Assembly: GCA_027065385.1 (NCBI GenBank)
Contig: JAMOOP010000048.1
Location: 1 to 48,616, forward strand
DNA length: 48,616 nt
Source: Campylobacteraceae bacterium
GTDB taxonomy: Bacteria > Campylobacterota > Campylobacteria > Campylobacterales > Sulfurovaceae
Direction: 5' to 3'
This document shows positions 8,166 to 18,310 of this stretch, one piece after another (the first letter of the stretch is position 1; each line of letters begins with the position of its first letter). The position numbers and the translations under genes were made by a program. The notes beneath the pieces were generated by a model. That model saw only the letters and a list, made by a program, of their open reading frames with translations. It did not search any database and was not told where the DNA came from.

Positions 8166-8393
8166 ATGGGAATGCCAAGTATGCCAGAGTTACTTATTAT
8201 CTTAGCGATAGTAGTACTACTTTTTGGAGCAAAGAAAATACCAGATTTAGCAAAAGGTATGGGAAAAGGGATTAAAGACTTTAAGAAAGCTATAAAAGAT
8301 GATGATGAAAAAGTAGCTGAGGTTAAAGAGATAAAAGATGATGCTAAAAAAGAGGCAGTAACTGACACAAAAGATACAGTTAAAAAAGCTTAG
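8166..8393 (+). CDS. tatA: Twin-arginine translocase subunit TatA
   Basis: A 75-residue membrane protein of the Tat pathway, which exports folded proteins. Features: short periplasmic N-terminus, one membrane helix (about 8-22), the [13 protein letters not shown] hinge with the FG-x-x-K(L/I)P signature, an amphipathic helix, then a charged Lys/Asp/Glu tail. Ribosome site AAAGGA before the ATG. TatB looks similar, but the length and absence of TatB's extended helix favour TatA/E. tatB and tatC are not in the window. Confidence 0.93.
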   Translation: MGMPSMPELLIILAIVVLLFGAKKIPDLAKGMGKGIKDFKKAIKDDDEKVAEVKEIKDDAKKEAVTDTKDTVKKA

Positions 8394-8410
8394 AAACTAA
8401 ATCTAATTTA

Positions 8411-8432
8411 AGATACCCACAAAAGGGTATCT
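8411..8432 (+). promoter_or_regulatory. Hairpin in the argS leader
   Basis: AGATACCC and GGGTATCT form a perfect 8-bp stem with a 6-base loop, ending 13 bases before the argS ATG. No U-tract follows, so it is not a plain terminator. It could shape ribosome access to argS or be a processing or stability element between tatA and argS. Confidence 0.5.
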
Positions 8433-8445
8433 CTACGGAACACAA

Positions 8446-10143
8446 ATGAAAATCAAATCACAATTAAACAGAATTATAAAAAAAGCACTCGAAAGTGCAA
8501 ATATAGAGGCTAGTGATGTTATAGTATCAGATGCCACAAAAGCTGAATTTGGAGACTACCAATTTAATGGAGCTATGAAATTAGCAAGAACTCTTAGGCG
8601 AAATCCTAGAGAGATAGCATTAGATATTATAAAACATATAGACTCTCCAATAGTAGCAAAAGTTGAAGTAGCAGGTGCTGGATTTATTAATATATGGCTA
8701 GATGATGAGTGGTTATCTAATAGTTTAAACTCTATTATAGATGATAAAAGAGTAGGAGTTGGTTTTATAGAAAATCCGAAAAGAGTAGTAGTTGATTACT
8801 CTGGACCTAATATGGCAAAACAGATGCATGTAGGTCATCTTCGTTCATCTATTATAGGTGATACTCTTGCTACTCTTTTAGAGTTTTTAGGAGATGAGGT
8901 TATTCGCCAAAACCATATTGGAGATTGGGGAACTCAATTTGGTATGCTTATTGCCTACTTAGAAGAACAAGGAGAAGAGGGAGCATCTAAAAACCTACAA
9001 GATTTAGAGCAGTTCTATAAAGATGCTAAAGTTAGATTTGACCAAAGTGAAGAGTTTGCCAATAAAGCTAGAGAGTATGTTGTAAAAATTCAACAAGGAG
9101 ACCCACACTGCTTAAATCTATGGCAAAAGTTTATAGATACATCTCTAAGCCACTGTGAAGAGGTCTATAGGAAATTGGGAGTTAAACTTACAAAAGATGA
9201 TGTAAGAGCTGAAAGTTTTTATAATCCTCAACTTCCAAAGGTCATTAAAACGCTAGAGGAAAAGGGGCTATTAGTAGATAGCAGTGGAGCAAAGTGTGTC
9301 TTTTTAGATAATTCAGATACACCTGTTATTGTTCAAAAAGGTGATGGTGGTTACCTATATGCCACTACAGACTTAGCAGGATTAGAGTTTAGAGCAAAGG
9401 AGTTGAAAGCCAATAGAGTATGTTATGTGGTTGACGCAAGACAAGGAGAACACTTTAAACAGGTGTTTAAAATTGCAAAACTAGCATCTATGGTTGGAGA
9501 AGGCGTAGCATTAGAACATATTGCATTTGGTACAATGATGGATAAGAGTGGAAAACCATTTAAAACAAGAGATGGTGGAACAGTTAAACTTATAGATTTA
9601 CTAGATGAGGCAGTAGTTCGTGCAAAAGAGACTATAAAGAAAAGAAACTCTCATAGTGAAAATGAGTTAGAAAAGGTATCATCAGCTATTGGAATTGGAG
9701 CTGTTAAGTATGCAGATTTAAGTATAAGTAGAGAGTCAAATTATCTATTCTCTTGGGATAAGATGTTAAGTTTTGATGGTAATACAGCTCTATATATGCA
9801 GTATGCTTATGCTAGAATTCAATCTATATTTAAAAAATATAATAGAAAGTTAGATGGTAAAATAGTAATTAAAGATAGTTTAGAGCATAAATTGGCACTA
9901 ATGATTTTAAAATTTGAAGATACGCTAATAAAAGCCTCTATTGATGCAACACCTCACACTATTACAGCATACCTTTACGATTTAGTAACTCTATTTATGA
10001 AATTCTATGAACAAAACCCAATCTTAAAAGATGGTGTAGAAGAGGATATTAAAAAAAGTAGACTTCTACTAGCTAAATTGACATCTAATGTAATTAAAAA
10101 AGGGTTAGAGATTTTAGGTATTGAGGTTGTAGATAAAATCTAA
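8446..10143 (+). CDS. argS: Arginyl-tRNA synthetase
   Basis: A 565-residue class I synthetase charging tRNA-Arg. The N-terminal Add1 domain (about 1-85) carries AEFGDYQFNGAMKLA. The HIGH motif appears as HVGHLRSS after SGPNMAKQM. MDKSGKPFKTRDGGTV follows, and ArgRS typically lacks a canonical KMSKS. The C-terminal DALR anticodon-binding domain includes ALYMQYAYARIQSI. Normal length. It ends at a perfect 12-bp hairpin that separates it from the convergent alpha-2-macroglobulin gene. Confidence 0.97.
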   Translation: MKIKSQLNRIIKKALESANIEASDVIVSDATKAEFGDYQFNGAMKLARTLRRNPREIALDIIKHIDSPIVAKVEVAGAGFINIWLDDEWLSNSLNSIIDDKRVGVGFIENPKRVVVDYSGPNMAKQMHVGHLRSSIIGDTLATLLEFLGDEVIRQNHIGDWGTQFGMLIAYLEEQGEEGASKNLQDLEQFYKDAKVRFDQSEEFANKAREYVVKIQQGDPHCLNLWQKFIDTSLSHCEEVYRKLGVKLTKDDVRAESFYNPQLPKVIKTLEEKGLLVDSSGAKCVFLDNSDTPVIVQKGDGGYLYATTDLAGLEFRAKELKANRVCYVVDARQGEHFKQVFKIAKLASMVGEGVALEHIAFGTMMDKSGKPFKTRDGGTVKLIDLLDEAVVRAKETIKKRNSHSENELEKVSSAIGIGAVKYADLSISRESNYLFSWDKMLSFDGNTALYMQYAYARIQSIFKKYNRKLDGKIVIKDSLEHKLALMILKFEDTLIKASIDATPHTITAYLYDLVTLFMKFYEQNPILKDGVEEDIKKSRLLLAKLTSNVIKKGLEILGIEVVDKI

Positions 10144-10149
10144 TTGATA

Positions 10150-10180
10150 AATAGAGTTTTCTTTAATAGAAAACTCTATT
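10150..10180 (+). terminator. Terminator of argS
   Basis: AATAGAGTTTTC (10150-10161) and GAAAACTCTATT (10169-10180) form a perfect 12-bp stem with a 7-base loop, followed by TT on the plus strand. The right arm runs into the last codons of the convergent alpha-2-macroglobulin gene. It may act on both strands. Confidence 0.7.
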
Positions 10181-13100
10181 TTGCCACCTCAATTTTAGTA
10201 ATTAAAACCTTTCCATTTATCTCTTTAATAGTTAAAAGGTGTTTGCTAACCCCTTTTAGCTCTTTTTTGCTATTTTTTAAAGTATAATCAAAAGTTATCT
10301 TTATAGTAGCCTCTTTCTCTTTTTTATCTAATCGTATAGTTTTAAGTTTAATATTTTGATAATCTCTTTTTGTCCAATCTCTAAAATATTTTACTTTATC
10401 TTTTATAATATCTTTTTTAGTCACATTTTTTTTATGATAGTATTGAGATAAAGGGTATGAAAATAGCTCTATAAAATCTTGTGGATTATTGCTTTGCATC
10501 TCTCTATAATATAGCTTTTTAACTAATACCTTAGCCTTATCTTCTAAACTAATATTATCTGCTTTTTTCTCTTTAATCTTATCTAAAACTATAATTTTTT
10601 CTACTCCCTTAGCATAATCATTTACTCTACTATCATACATAGATTCTATTATAACTGCTGGTATTTTACACTCACCTTTAGTTGTAACTAAAAGAGGAGT
10701 AAATATAATTCCTTTATTCTCTTTAGTTATATATTTTTTACTCTTTTTATTATATATCTGTTTTTTATTTAAATCAATAAAATTTAGTACCCTATCATCT
10801 CTTATCTCTTTATACTCCTGATTAATATTTACATTTTTAAATCTACCATCTGGAGTCTCATTTTGAATTCTACTATTTACTATAGTTAAACAGCTAGGTA
10901 CTCTTTGATTAACTACTACACTTTTAAACTCTCCATAGTTTGCAATAGTTACCTGTGAGTAAATTTTATCTCCCTGTTTTAGACTATTTAAATTGACACT
11001 ACGATTATCTTCATTTATAAATACTCTTTTTATACTTATCTTTTTAGATTTTGATAATCTATTTTTTATCTTTTTAGGTAGATTTTTTACTAATTCAATA
11101 TTATAACTCATAGCATTAGAGTTTGGAGCTAATAGTATATTACTATCTTTAACACTATTTACTATTAAAGATATTGGTTTAGTATATCTTCTACTTTTAC
11201 CATTAATAGTTAAATTAACATCTAACTTACTATTAGTAGGCTTTCCAAGATAGATACTTACAGCTTTTAATGCTATGGCTCTCTCTTGTGTAGAGTATAG
11301 AGTATTAAATGATTTCTCTATAGTTGCTAAATCTTTTACATCTACTTTAAAGTATTTAGTTTTAATAATAAATTGAAGTAACATATCTCTTATATTAGAC
11401 TCAAAATTACCACTATAGTTGGAGTATCTACTTTTTAAATATGATGATAATTTATATCCTACACTAGCATATAACTCTTCTGCCTCTTTGGTTTTACCTT
11501 TTATTTTTAATATAGCAGACATATAATATTTAGATAAAAAGAACTCTTTATAAAAACCTTTTTCTAATAGCATATTAAAACTACTATCACTTAATTCACT
11601 ATTTTCGGCTAAAATATACCCAGCATAAACTCTATGAAACTCACTATAATCTCCTAAATAATCACCATTTTTTAAAACAATAGCTTTTAATGCTTTTATA
11701 GTTTTATCTATTACAAATTGGTCAATATAAACTCCATCTCTTTTTAACTCTAATAGAGTTTGTGAAGCATATAGTGAAGCATAAGGATTAATCTCTCCAT
11801 CTTTTTCCCAATAGCTAAACTCACCATAATAGTTTTGCATATTTCTTAATTTTTTAATCCCTTGTCTAATAAAGTTTTTACTCTCTCCAACTAAAATGGT
11901 ATTTTTTAAGAAAGGTCTTGCATAATACATTGCTAAAATCTTAGAAGTTGTTTGCTCTGCACAACCATAAGGATAACTAACTAGATATTTTAAATCATTT
12001 CCTAAAACACCTATTAAGTTATTAGATAGTGTAATATAAGCTTTAGCTCCTATATACTCTTTAGGAATGGTAAACTTCTCTTTTTTATTGCTAATTCCTT
12101 TAAATGTCTTAGTACTAATAGCATAAGGGCTATAGATAGGAAGCTCTACACTATTTGTAACCACCTCATCTTTACCAAATTTAGCTATTAGTTTTATATT
12201 AGATTTTCCAATCTCTTTAGGATTTAATTTAGCATTAATTATAGTTGAACTATTTGGAGAGAGAGTTAAATTATTATCGTCTAATTTAAACTCTATATTT
12301 TTAGAAGATATAGATGCTAGAGTAATATTTTTTATATCTTTAGTTGTATTAAAGACTCTTATAGGAACTATTATCTTATCCCCTTTTAAAGCGTATAGAG
12401 GATATGATGGTTTTATCATTACATCATCTTTTACTATAATATCTTTTGAAGAGACCCCTATACTATCTTCATTTACAGCTACAGCTATAATAGAGGCTTT
12501 ACCATTAAATTGAGGTATATCTATTCCTATAGTTGTATTATTATCAGTAGGCTCTATAATTCCACTCCAAACCATAAACGGTTTAACTCTTTTACCAAAA
12601 TCTGGTGCTAAATGTTTTCTTTTTCCACCACCTGCAATATCACCTGCACCAAAATCTATTATTTTACCCTCTGTTAGATATGCCATTAATTTATCATATA
12701 GGTCATAATATGATATTTTTTTATCTGCCTCTTTATTAAAAAAGTCAAATATTTCAGGTTCTCCTTGGTTGGTTAATTGAAGTATTCCTCTATCTACAAC
12801 ACTTACTAAAATTTTAGATGGTTTAGAGGTTACTATATTTAGTTTCATTACTCTTTTAGATTTAGTAACTTTTGGGGCTTCTATTTTTACATCTATTTTA
12901 TGAGTTGTATTGTCTGGCTCTATATACTCATATCCTATAGCTCTAAATGGAATTAGTTTAGATGAGGTGTCACTTGCTCTATATACAGTTGCATGTAGAT
13001 ATGCACCTTTTTTCATATCAAAAGTTATAGGAATATCTACTTTAGCTACACCCTTTTCTATATGAACCAATCTATAACCCTCAACTTTATTATCTTCAAT

Positions 13101-15845
13101 AGTTAAAAGCAACTCTCCATTTAAAATAGGTGATTTAATTGTAGCAATAATTGTATCTCCTTTTTTATAGAGTTTATCTTCAAAATCAATCTCTACCGAT
13201 TTTAAATCATCTTTTGGAGAGATATTACTATAATCTTGCCACCAAACCTCAAAATCACTACTTGCACTATGTCCACCTAAATGGTCATAAACCTCTATAA
13301 TATAATCCCCATTTTGACCAACTTTTCTTGCAAAAGGCTCATTTGGTTTAATGGTAAAACTATCAACCACCCTACTCTCTTTTTCCCAATTACTATTACC
13401 ATTTGTATAACTATAGTGCCAATCTATCTTTTTAATAACGGCATATAGCTTTCTATTAATCTCCTCACCACTAAGAGGATTAATTAAAATAGCTCTACCT
13501 TTTAACTCTTGCCCTTTCTCTAAATGAGTAGTATCAACTTTTAATCCAACCATATTTTTATATGGAAAAAGTTTTAATTTTCTATATTTTGATACAGGTT
13601 GATTATCGTCCATAATAGTAACTCCCAAAGTTACCTCTAAAATAGATGGAACACGATTTTTAATAATAGTAGGAAGTGCTATATTAATCTTACCATTACT
13701 ATCCAATCTAATATTTTCATTATAGGCTAAATACCCCATAGTACCACCCCTATTAGGGTTAGAAAAAGAGTATCCTTTATATTTATAAAGTGAAAACTCT
13801 ATTGGTCTGCTAGATAAACTAATTTTTCCATTAAGATATGATGCAGGAGTACCAAATAGATAACTAGAGCTAATATTAGCTTCAATAAGTTCACCACTTA
13901 AATAGTTATCTCTAGCCATTTTTATATGGTTCTCAATTTTAGGAGGCATAAAAGCTTCTACTTTAAGAGTGGTAGAACCAATAATAGTTTTATCAATATA
14001 GGCTACAATCTCATAAGTTCCTGTTTTATCCTCATTATCAAGCTGATAGTTAAAATCAATTAATCCATAATTATCTGTATGATATATCTTCTCTTGAACT
14101 ATTTTTCCATATCTCTGTTTAAATACTATTTTAATAGGTAGTTTCTTAGCAGATATAAATGCTCTATCTTTAATTGTAATTAGTGCGTTTATTTTAGAGG
14201 CAGGACGGACTATATTACTTTGTAAATAAATATTAGCTCTAAATCTCTCTTCTTTATTTAAAATTTCATCGGGAGATGGAGAAGATATAGTTCTATCTAA
14301 GACTAAAAAGTTTCTATCTGATTTTGTCTCAACAACTATACCTATAGGTTTTTTAGATAGAAGTTCACTATCTTCAATTACAACCATACCATACTTATCA
14401 CTCTTTGCTGAACCTATAAGTTGATTATTCTCTCCATAAAGATAGACCATTGCAGTAACTAAAGGTTTTGCACTATCTAATTTCATAGTATGAATAAAAG
14501 CTTGTGTTTTAGAGATATTTGCAGATATTCCAATATTTGATAAAAATAGAACCCTGCTACTCTTTTTCTCTTCCTCTCCATCACTATATCTTAAAGTAAT
14601 CTTATATACACCAAAAGGTAAATCTTCATCTAAAGATGAGAATTTAAATTTTTGTTTTACTAACTTGTTTTTTATATTATTTAGTTTTATCTCTTTAGTA
14701 AATACCTCTTCTAAATATCTATCAACTACACTCTTATTGGCATTTTCAAAATTTACAAAATATCTCATATTATCGTCTAATACTCTTTGTACTATAAGAG
14801 TTGCACTATTTAGATTAATGGTAGAAAAACCTAGCTCTCCATTATTTGATACATAAGGTTTTTTATCTTCAAATATAATAGTTTTTGCTAAATCTCCACT
14901 CTTTAAAGTATAGTGTTTATCCTCTTTTAGCTCTCTATATGTTCTTAGACCCTTTTTTATGGTTATTTTATATGTATGATTTGGTTTAAATTCAGGGCTG
15001 ATAATATCAGTATAATAGTAAGCTCCACTTGATAGTTTTAATCTCTTTCTTTGTCTATATCCTACATAGTTATCTCTACTAATACGAAAATTATCAATTC
15101 CATCAATCTCTATAAAATCTTTTATACTATTATCTAGTGTATCATCAAAAAATAGTCTAATAGCAAACTCTCCACTATCTAAAGAGACCATTCTAGGCTT
15201 ATCATTAATATCCATTGACTCTTTTTTATTATCAAGTGTAACAGTTAATGACTTTTTAGCATTAAATATATTACTAAACTCTTCTCCTAAACTCTTACCA
15301 TTAATATTTTTTAGCTCTTTATCTATAGTTAACTCTATAGGATTATTATATACAGGTTCATTAATCTTTAAAAGCAAAGTATTACTACTTTGTTGGATTA
15401 TACTATAGGTTAAATCTGTAGTTGAAAGTTTATCTATTTTGGTTAGTTTTATATATTTTTTTACATCTTTAGGACTAATATTATCATTAAATTCAACTTT
15501 TATAAGTTTATCTCTTTTAAAAAAGTTATAATCTCTTAATCCAAAGGGCTTAGTTCTAAATTTAATGGTATCTTTACCATATTTACATTGATAAAGAGTC
15601 CCACTCTGTAACTGTTTTTTGGGAATAATCTTAACCTTATGAATACCCTCTATTTTATAAACAGCATTAAGTTTAGGATTACACTTTAATAGCTCTTTAT
15701 AAGTGTAGAGTATATCTGTATTAAAAATAGATTTACTACTTTTTATAGTAAATGGTTCATTTAATGATACTATCTTAATAGGTGATGGCGTTGGATTTGC
15801 ATAAATTATCGAAGATATTAAAATAATAAGATATTTCTTGAACAT
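10176..15845 (-). CDS. Alpha-2-macroglobulin-like protein with NTF2-like C-terminus
   Basis: An 1889-residue exported protein of the bacterial alpha-2-macroglobulin family (YfhM-like), thought to trap proteases in the periplasm. The N-terminal signal peptide (about 1-17) lacks a lipobox, unlike E. coli YfhM. Many beta-sandwich macroglobulin domains follow. The thioester motif is PYGCAEQT with Cys1295 and Gln1298, so the covalent trap looks intact; an alpha-helical thioester domain continues to about 1560. After receptor-binding-like segments, about 1765-1889 resembles a SnoaL/NTF2-like domain (YYHKKNVTKKDI, KVKYFRDWTKRDYQNIKL). pbpC, the usual partner, is not adjacent. Monocistronic. Confidence 0.88.
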   Translation of the reverse strand: MFKKYLIILISSIIYANPTPSPIKIVSLNEPFTIKSSKSIFNTDILYTYKELLKCNPKLNAVYKIEGIHKVKIIPKKQLQSGTLYQCKYGKDTIKFRTKPFGLRDYNFFKRDKLIKVEFNDNISPKDVKKYIKLTKIDKLSTTDLTYSIIQQSSNTLLLKINEPVYNNPIELTIDKELKNINGKSLGEEFSNIFNAKKSLTVTLDNKKESMDINDKPRMVSLDSGEFAIRLFFDDTLDNSIKDFIEIDGIDNFRISRDNYVGYRQRKRLKLSSGAYYYTDIISPEFKPNHTYKITIKKGLRTYRELKEDKHYTLKSGDLAKTIIFEDKKPYVSNNGELGFSTINLNSATLIVQRVLDDNMRYFVNFENANKSVVDRYLEEVFTKEIKLNNIKNKLVKQKFKFSSLDEDLPFGVYKITLRYSDGEEEKKSSRVLFLSNIGISANISKTQAFIHTMKLDSAKPLVTAMVYLYGENNQLIGSAKSDKYGMVVIEDSELLSKKPIGIVVETKSDRNFLVLDRTISSPSPDEILNKEERFRANIYLQSNIVRPASKINALITIKDRAFISAKKLPIKIVFKQRYGKIVQEKIYHTDNYGLIDFNYQLDNEDKTGTYEIVAYIDKTIIGSTTLKVEAFMPPKIENHIKMARDNYLSGELIEANISSSYLFGTPASYLNGKISLSSRPIEFSLYKYKGYSFSNPNRGGTMGYLAYNENIRLDSNGKINIALPTIIKNRVPSILEVTLGVTIMDDNQPVSKYRKLKLFPYKNMVGLKVDTTHLEKGQELKGRAILINPLSGEEINRKLYAVIKKIDWHYSYTNGNSNWEKESRVVDSFTIKPNEPFARKVGQNGDYIIEVYDHLGGHSASSDFEVWWQDYSNISPKDDLKSVEIDFEDKLYKKGDTIIATIKSPILNGELLLTIEDNKVEGYRLVHIEKGVAKVDIPITFDMKKGAYLHATVYRASDTSSKLIPFRAIGYEYIEPDNTTHKIDVKIEAPKVTKSKRVMKLNIVTSKPSKILVSVVDRGILQLTNQGEPEIFDFFNKEADKKISYYDLYDKLMAYLTEGKIIDFGAGDIAGGGKRKHLAPDFGKRVKPFMVWSGIIEPTDNNTTIGIDIPQFNGKASIIAVAVNEDSIGVSSKDIIVKDDVMIKPSYPLYALKGDKIIVPIRVFNTTKDIKNITLASISSKNIEFKLDDNNLTLSPNSSTIINAKLNPKEIGKSNIKLIAKFGKDEVVTNSVELPIYSPYAISTKTFKGISNKKEKFTIPKEYIGAKAYITLSNNLIGVLGNDLKYLVSYPYGCAEQTTSKILAMYYARPFLKNTILVGESKNFIRQGIKKLRNMQNYYGEFSYWEKDGEINPYASLYASQTLLELKRDGVYIDQFVIDKTIKALKAIVLKNGDYLGDYSEFHRVYAGYILAENSELSDSSFNMLLEKGFYKEFFLSKYYMSAILKIKGKTKEAEELYASVGYKLSSYLKSRYSNYSGNFESNIRDMLLQFIIKTKYFKVDVKDLATIEKSFNTLYSTQERAIALKAVSIYLGKPTNSKLDVNLTINGKSRRYTKPISLIVNSVKDSNILLAPNSNAMSYNIELVKNLPKKIKNRLSKSKKISIKRVFINEDNRSVNLNSLKQGDKIYSQVTIANYGEFKSVVVNQRVPSCLTIVNSRIQNETPDGRFKNVNINQEYKEIRDDRVLNFIDLNKKQIYNKKSKKYITKENKGIIFTPLLVTTKGECKIPAVIIESMYDSRVNDYAKGVEKIIVLDKIKEKKADNISLEDKAKVLVKKLYYREMQSNNPQDFIELFSYPLSQYYHKKNVTKKDIIKDKVKYFRDWTKRDYQNIKLKTIRLDKKEKEATIKITFDYTLKNSKKELKGVSKHLLTIKEINGKVLITKIEVAK

Positions 15846-15948
15846 GATAAAACCTTTTTAGTTTAATTTTACCATAATTTGAGATTAAATGGTAGATAAT
15901 TTGCTTATTAATATAAATAAAATTGATTTTGAGAAAAAGTGTATAGAT

Positions 15949-15978
15949 TGGGCTAATTAAGCACTAATTGGTTAAAAT
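15949..15978 (+). promoter_or_regulatory. Probable glnS promoter
   Basis: TAAAAT at 15973-15978 with TTGGGC at 15949-15954 (18-base spacer), 41 bases upstream of the glnS ATG. A ribosome site AGAGG follows. The rest of the 174-base divergent gap shows nothing else I can support. Confidence 0.4.
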
Positions 15979-16019
15979 ACTCACCTTTAAAAGTCCCACA
16001 ATCAAAGAGGTTTAATAAT

Positions 16020-18269
16020 ATGAATAAGAGCAAAGATTTTTTACGAAGAGTAGTTGAAGAGGATTTAAAATCAGGTAAATACCAAGAGGTGGTTACAAGA
16101 TTTCCACCAGAACCAAATGGATTTCCACACATAGGTCACGCTAAATCTATAGCTATTAATTTTGGAATTGCCAAAGATTATAATGGACACTGTAACCTAA
16201 GAATGGACGATACAAATCCAACTACAGAAGATACAAAATTCGTAGAGGCTCTAAAAGATGCTGTAGAGTGGCTTGGATTTAAATGGGACAAAGATGTATA
16301 TTTTACATCAGATTATTTTCAAAAACTATATGATTATGCTATTAAACTTATTAAAATGGAAAAAGCTTATATTGATAGTTTAAATGAAGATAAGATAAGA
16401 GAGTATAGAGGAACAGTAACAACTGCTGGAAAAAGAAGCCAATATGCAAATAGAACTGTTGAGGAGAATTTAGACCTTTTTAAAAGAATGAAAAATGGAG
16501 AATTTAAAGAGGGAGAGCATATATTAAGAGCCAAAATTGATATGAGTTCACCAAATATGAAAATGCGTGACCCGCTTCTATATCGCATAAGACATGCACA
16601 CCACTTTAGAGCAGGAGATAATTGGGCAATATATCCAATGTATGATTTTGCTCACCCACTATCTGATTATATAGAAGGAATTACGCACTCAATTTGTACT
16701 TTAGAGTTTGAAAATAATCGTGATATATATAATTGGTTATTAGATACACTAGAGTTAGAGCCTCCAAGACCATATCAATATGAGTTTGCACGACTAAATA
16801 TTAGCTATACAGTTATGAGTAAAAGAAAACTTTTAGAGTTAGTTGAAAGTGGAGATATTAATGGCTGGGATGACCCTAGAATGCCAACTATTGCAGGACT
16901 TAGAAGAAGAGGTTATACGCCTGAGTCTATTTTAAATTTTTGCGACCAAATAGGTGTTGCAAAGGCTAACTCTATAGTAGATGTAGCTCAACTTGAATAC
17001 TCTATTAGAGATGACTTAAATACAAAAGTTCCAAGAGTTATGTCTGTGTTAGAGCCTTTAAAAGTTACTATTGAAAATTATGAGGGAGAGGAGAGTATAA
17101 CTGCTTCATACTATCCACATGATGTACCAAAAGAGGGTTCAAGAGAGTTACCTTTTAGTAAAGAGATTTATATTAATAGAGATGATTTTAGCGAAAATCC
17201 TCCTAAAGGATACTATAGATTAACTCCAAACCAACCTGTAAGACTTCGATATGCCTATATTATTAGTTGCAAAGAGATAATAAAAGATAATAATGGAGAG
17301 ATAATTGAGATAATAGCAGAGTATTATCCAAACTCTAAAAGTGGAGAAGATAAGAGTGATATAAAAGTAAAAAGTGCCATTCAATGGGTAGAAGCAAAGA
17401 GTGCTAAAGAGATTGAAGTAAGAGTTTATGATAGACTATTTAAAAATGAAAATCCACAAGGAGTAGAAGATTTAAACCCTAACTCTCTAAAAATTATTAA
17501 AAATGCTTTAATTGAACCTGCCGTAATTGAGCAAAAACCTGATACAAGATTTCAATTTGAAAGAGAGGGATACTTTTATGCCGACCCAATAGATTACACA
17601 GATAAAAAACCTACTTTTAATAAAATAGTATCTTTAAAAGACTCATGGGCAAAAAAGAAAAAAAGGAGTCAGAACAAACCTCAACCACAACCTAAAAAAA
17701 TTCAAATTGATGGTGAAGTAGTACCAATGAGCAGAAAGGAAGAAGAACTATTTAATAAATATACAAAAGAACTTAAATTAAATAGTGAAGTAGCCAATAC
17801 TCTAGCAAGAGATAAAAGACTATCTTTCTTTTATAAAGAAGCACTAAAAGAATTTAATAGCCCTATAACTATAGCCAATATAGTAACAAATGAGGTAACA
17901 AGAGAGTTAAAACAAAAAAATATTAATGAATTAAAATTTACCCCAAAAGATATAGCCAAACTTGTTCAGATGATAGATAATGAAACTATCTCAACTAAAA
18001 TTGCTAAACAAGTTTATGAGGAAATGGCTAAAAATGGAGTAAATCCTATTGAAATAGTTGAAAGTAAAGATTTAAAGCAGATAAGCGACCCTAATATTAT
18101 TTTGCCTATTATTAATGATATTATTTCTAAAAATCCTGAAAATGTAGAAAAATATAAAAATGGAAATAAAAAGCTTTTTGGTTTCTTTGTGGGGCAGGTG
18201 CTTAAGGCTACTAAAGGGAAAGGTAATCCTAAAGTTGTTAATGAGTTGGTGAGTAAAAGGCTAAAATAA
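16020..18269 (+). CDS. glnS: Glutaminyl-tRNA synthetase with C-terminal YqeY-like domain
   Basis: A 749-residue class I synthetase. RFPPEPNGFPHIGHAKS (HIGH at 37-40) and TVMSKRKL (265-269) are specific to GlnRS rather than GluRS. The catalytic core and beta-barrel anticodon domain reach about residue 545. A Lys/Pro/Gln-rich linker follows, then about 180 residues (570-749) resembling the YqeY/GatB tail domain that helps bind tRNA. E. coli GlnRS is about 554 residues, so this is a fusion of the kind described in Deinococcus. Many Campylobacterota instead use a second GluRS plus GatCAB for Gln-tRNA. It converges on infA. Confidence 0.93.
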   Translation: MNKSKDFLRRVVEEDLKSGKYQEVVTRFPPEPNGFPHIGHAKSIAINFGIAKDYNGHCNLRMDDTNPTTEDTKFVEALKDAVEWLGFKWDKDVYFTSDYFQKLYDYAIKLIKMEKAYIDSLNEDKIREYRGTVTTAGKRSQYANRTVEENLDLFKRMKNGEFKEGEHILRAKIDMSSPNMKMRDPLLYRIRHAHHFRAGDNWAIYPMYDFAHPLSDYIEGITHSICTLEFENNRDIYNWLLDTLELEPPRPYQYEFARLNISYTVMSKRKLLELVESGDINGWDDPRMPTIAGLRRRGYTPESILNFCDQIGVAKANSIVDVAQLEYSIRDDLNTKVPRVMSVLEPLKVTIENYEGEESITASYYPHDVPKEGSRELPFSKEIYINRDDFSENPPKGYYRLTPNQPVRLRYAYIISCKEIIKDNNGEIIEIIAEYYPNSKSGEDKSDIKVKSAIQWVEAKSAKEIEVRVYDRLFKNENPQGVEDLNPNSLKIIKNALIEPAVIEQKPDTRFQFEREGYFYADPIDYTDKKPTFNKIVSLKDSWAKKKKRSQNKPQPQPKKIQIDGEVVPMSRKEEELFNKYTKELKLNSEVANTLARDKRLSFFYKEALKEFNSPITIANIVTNEVTRELKQKNINELKFTPKDIAKLVQMIDNETISTKIAKQVYEEMAKNGVNPIEIVESKDLKQISDPNIILPIINDIISKNPENVEKYKNGNKKLFGFFVGQVLKATKGKGNPKVVNELVSKRLK

Positions 18270-18277
18270 AAGTTATT

Positions 18278-18307
18278 TAAAAAAAATAGGAGACAAAAAT
18301 CCCCTAT
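18278..18307 (-). terminator. Intrinsic terminator of the S10-spc operon
   Basis: On the minus strand ATAGGGGA and TCTCCTAT form an 8-bp stem (one G-U pair) with a 6-base loop, followed by eight consecutive T at 18285-18278, shading into more AT-rich bases. It starts 3 bases after the infA stop codon. A textbook Rho-independent terminator. Confidence 0.85.
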
Positions 18308-18310
18308 CTT

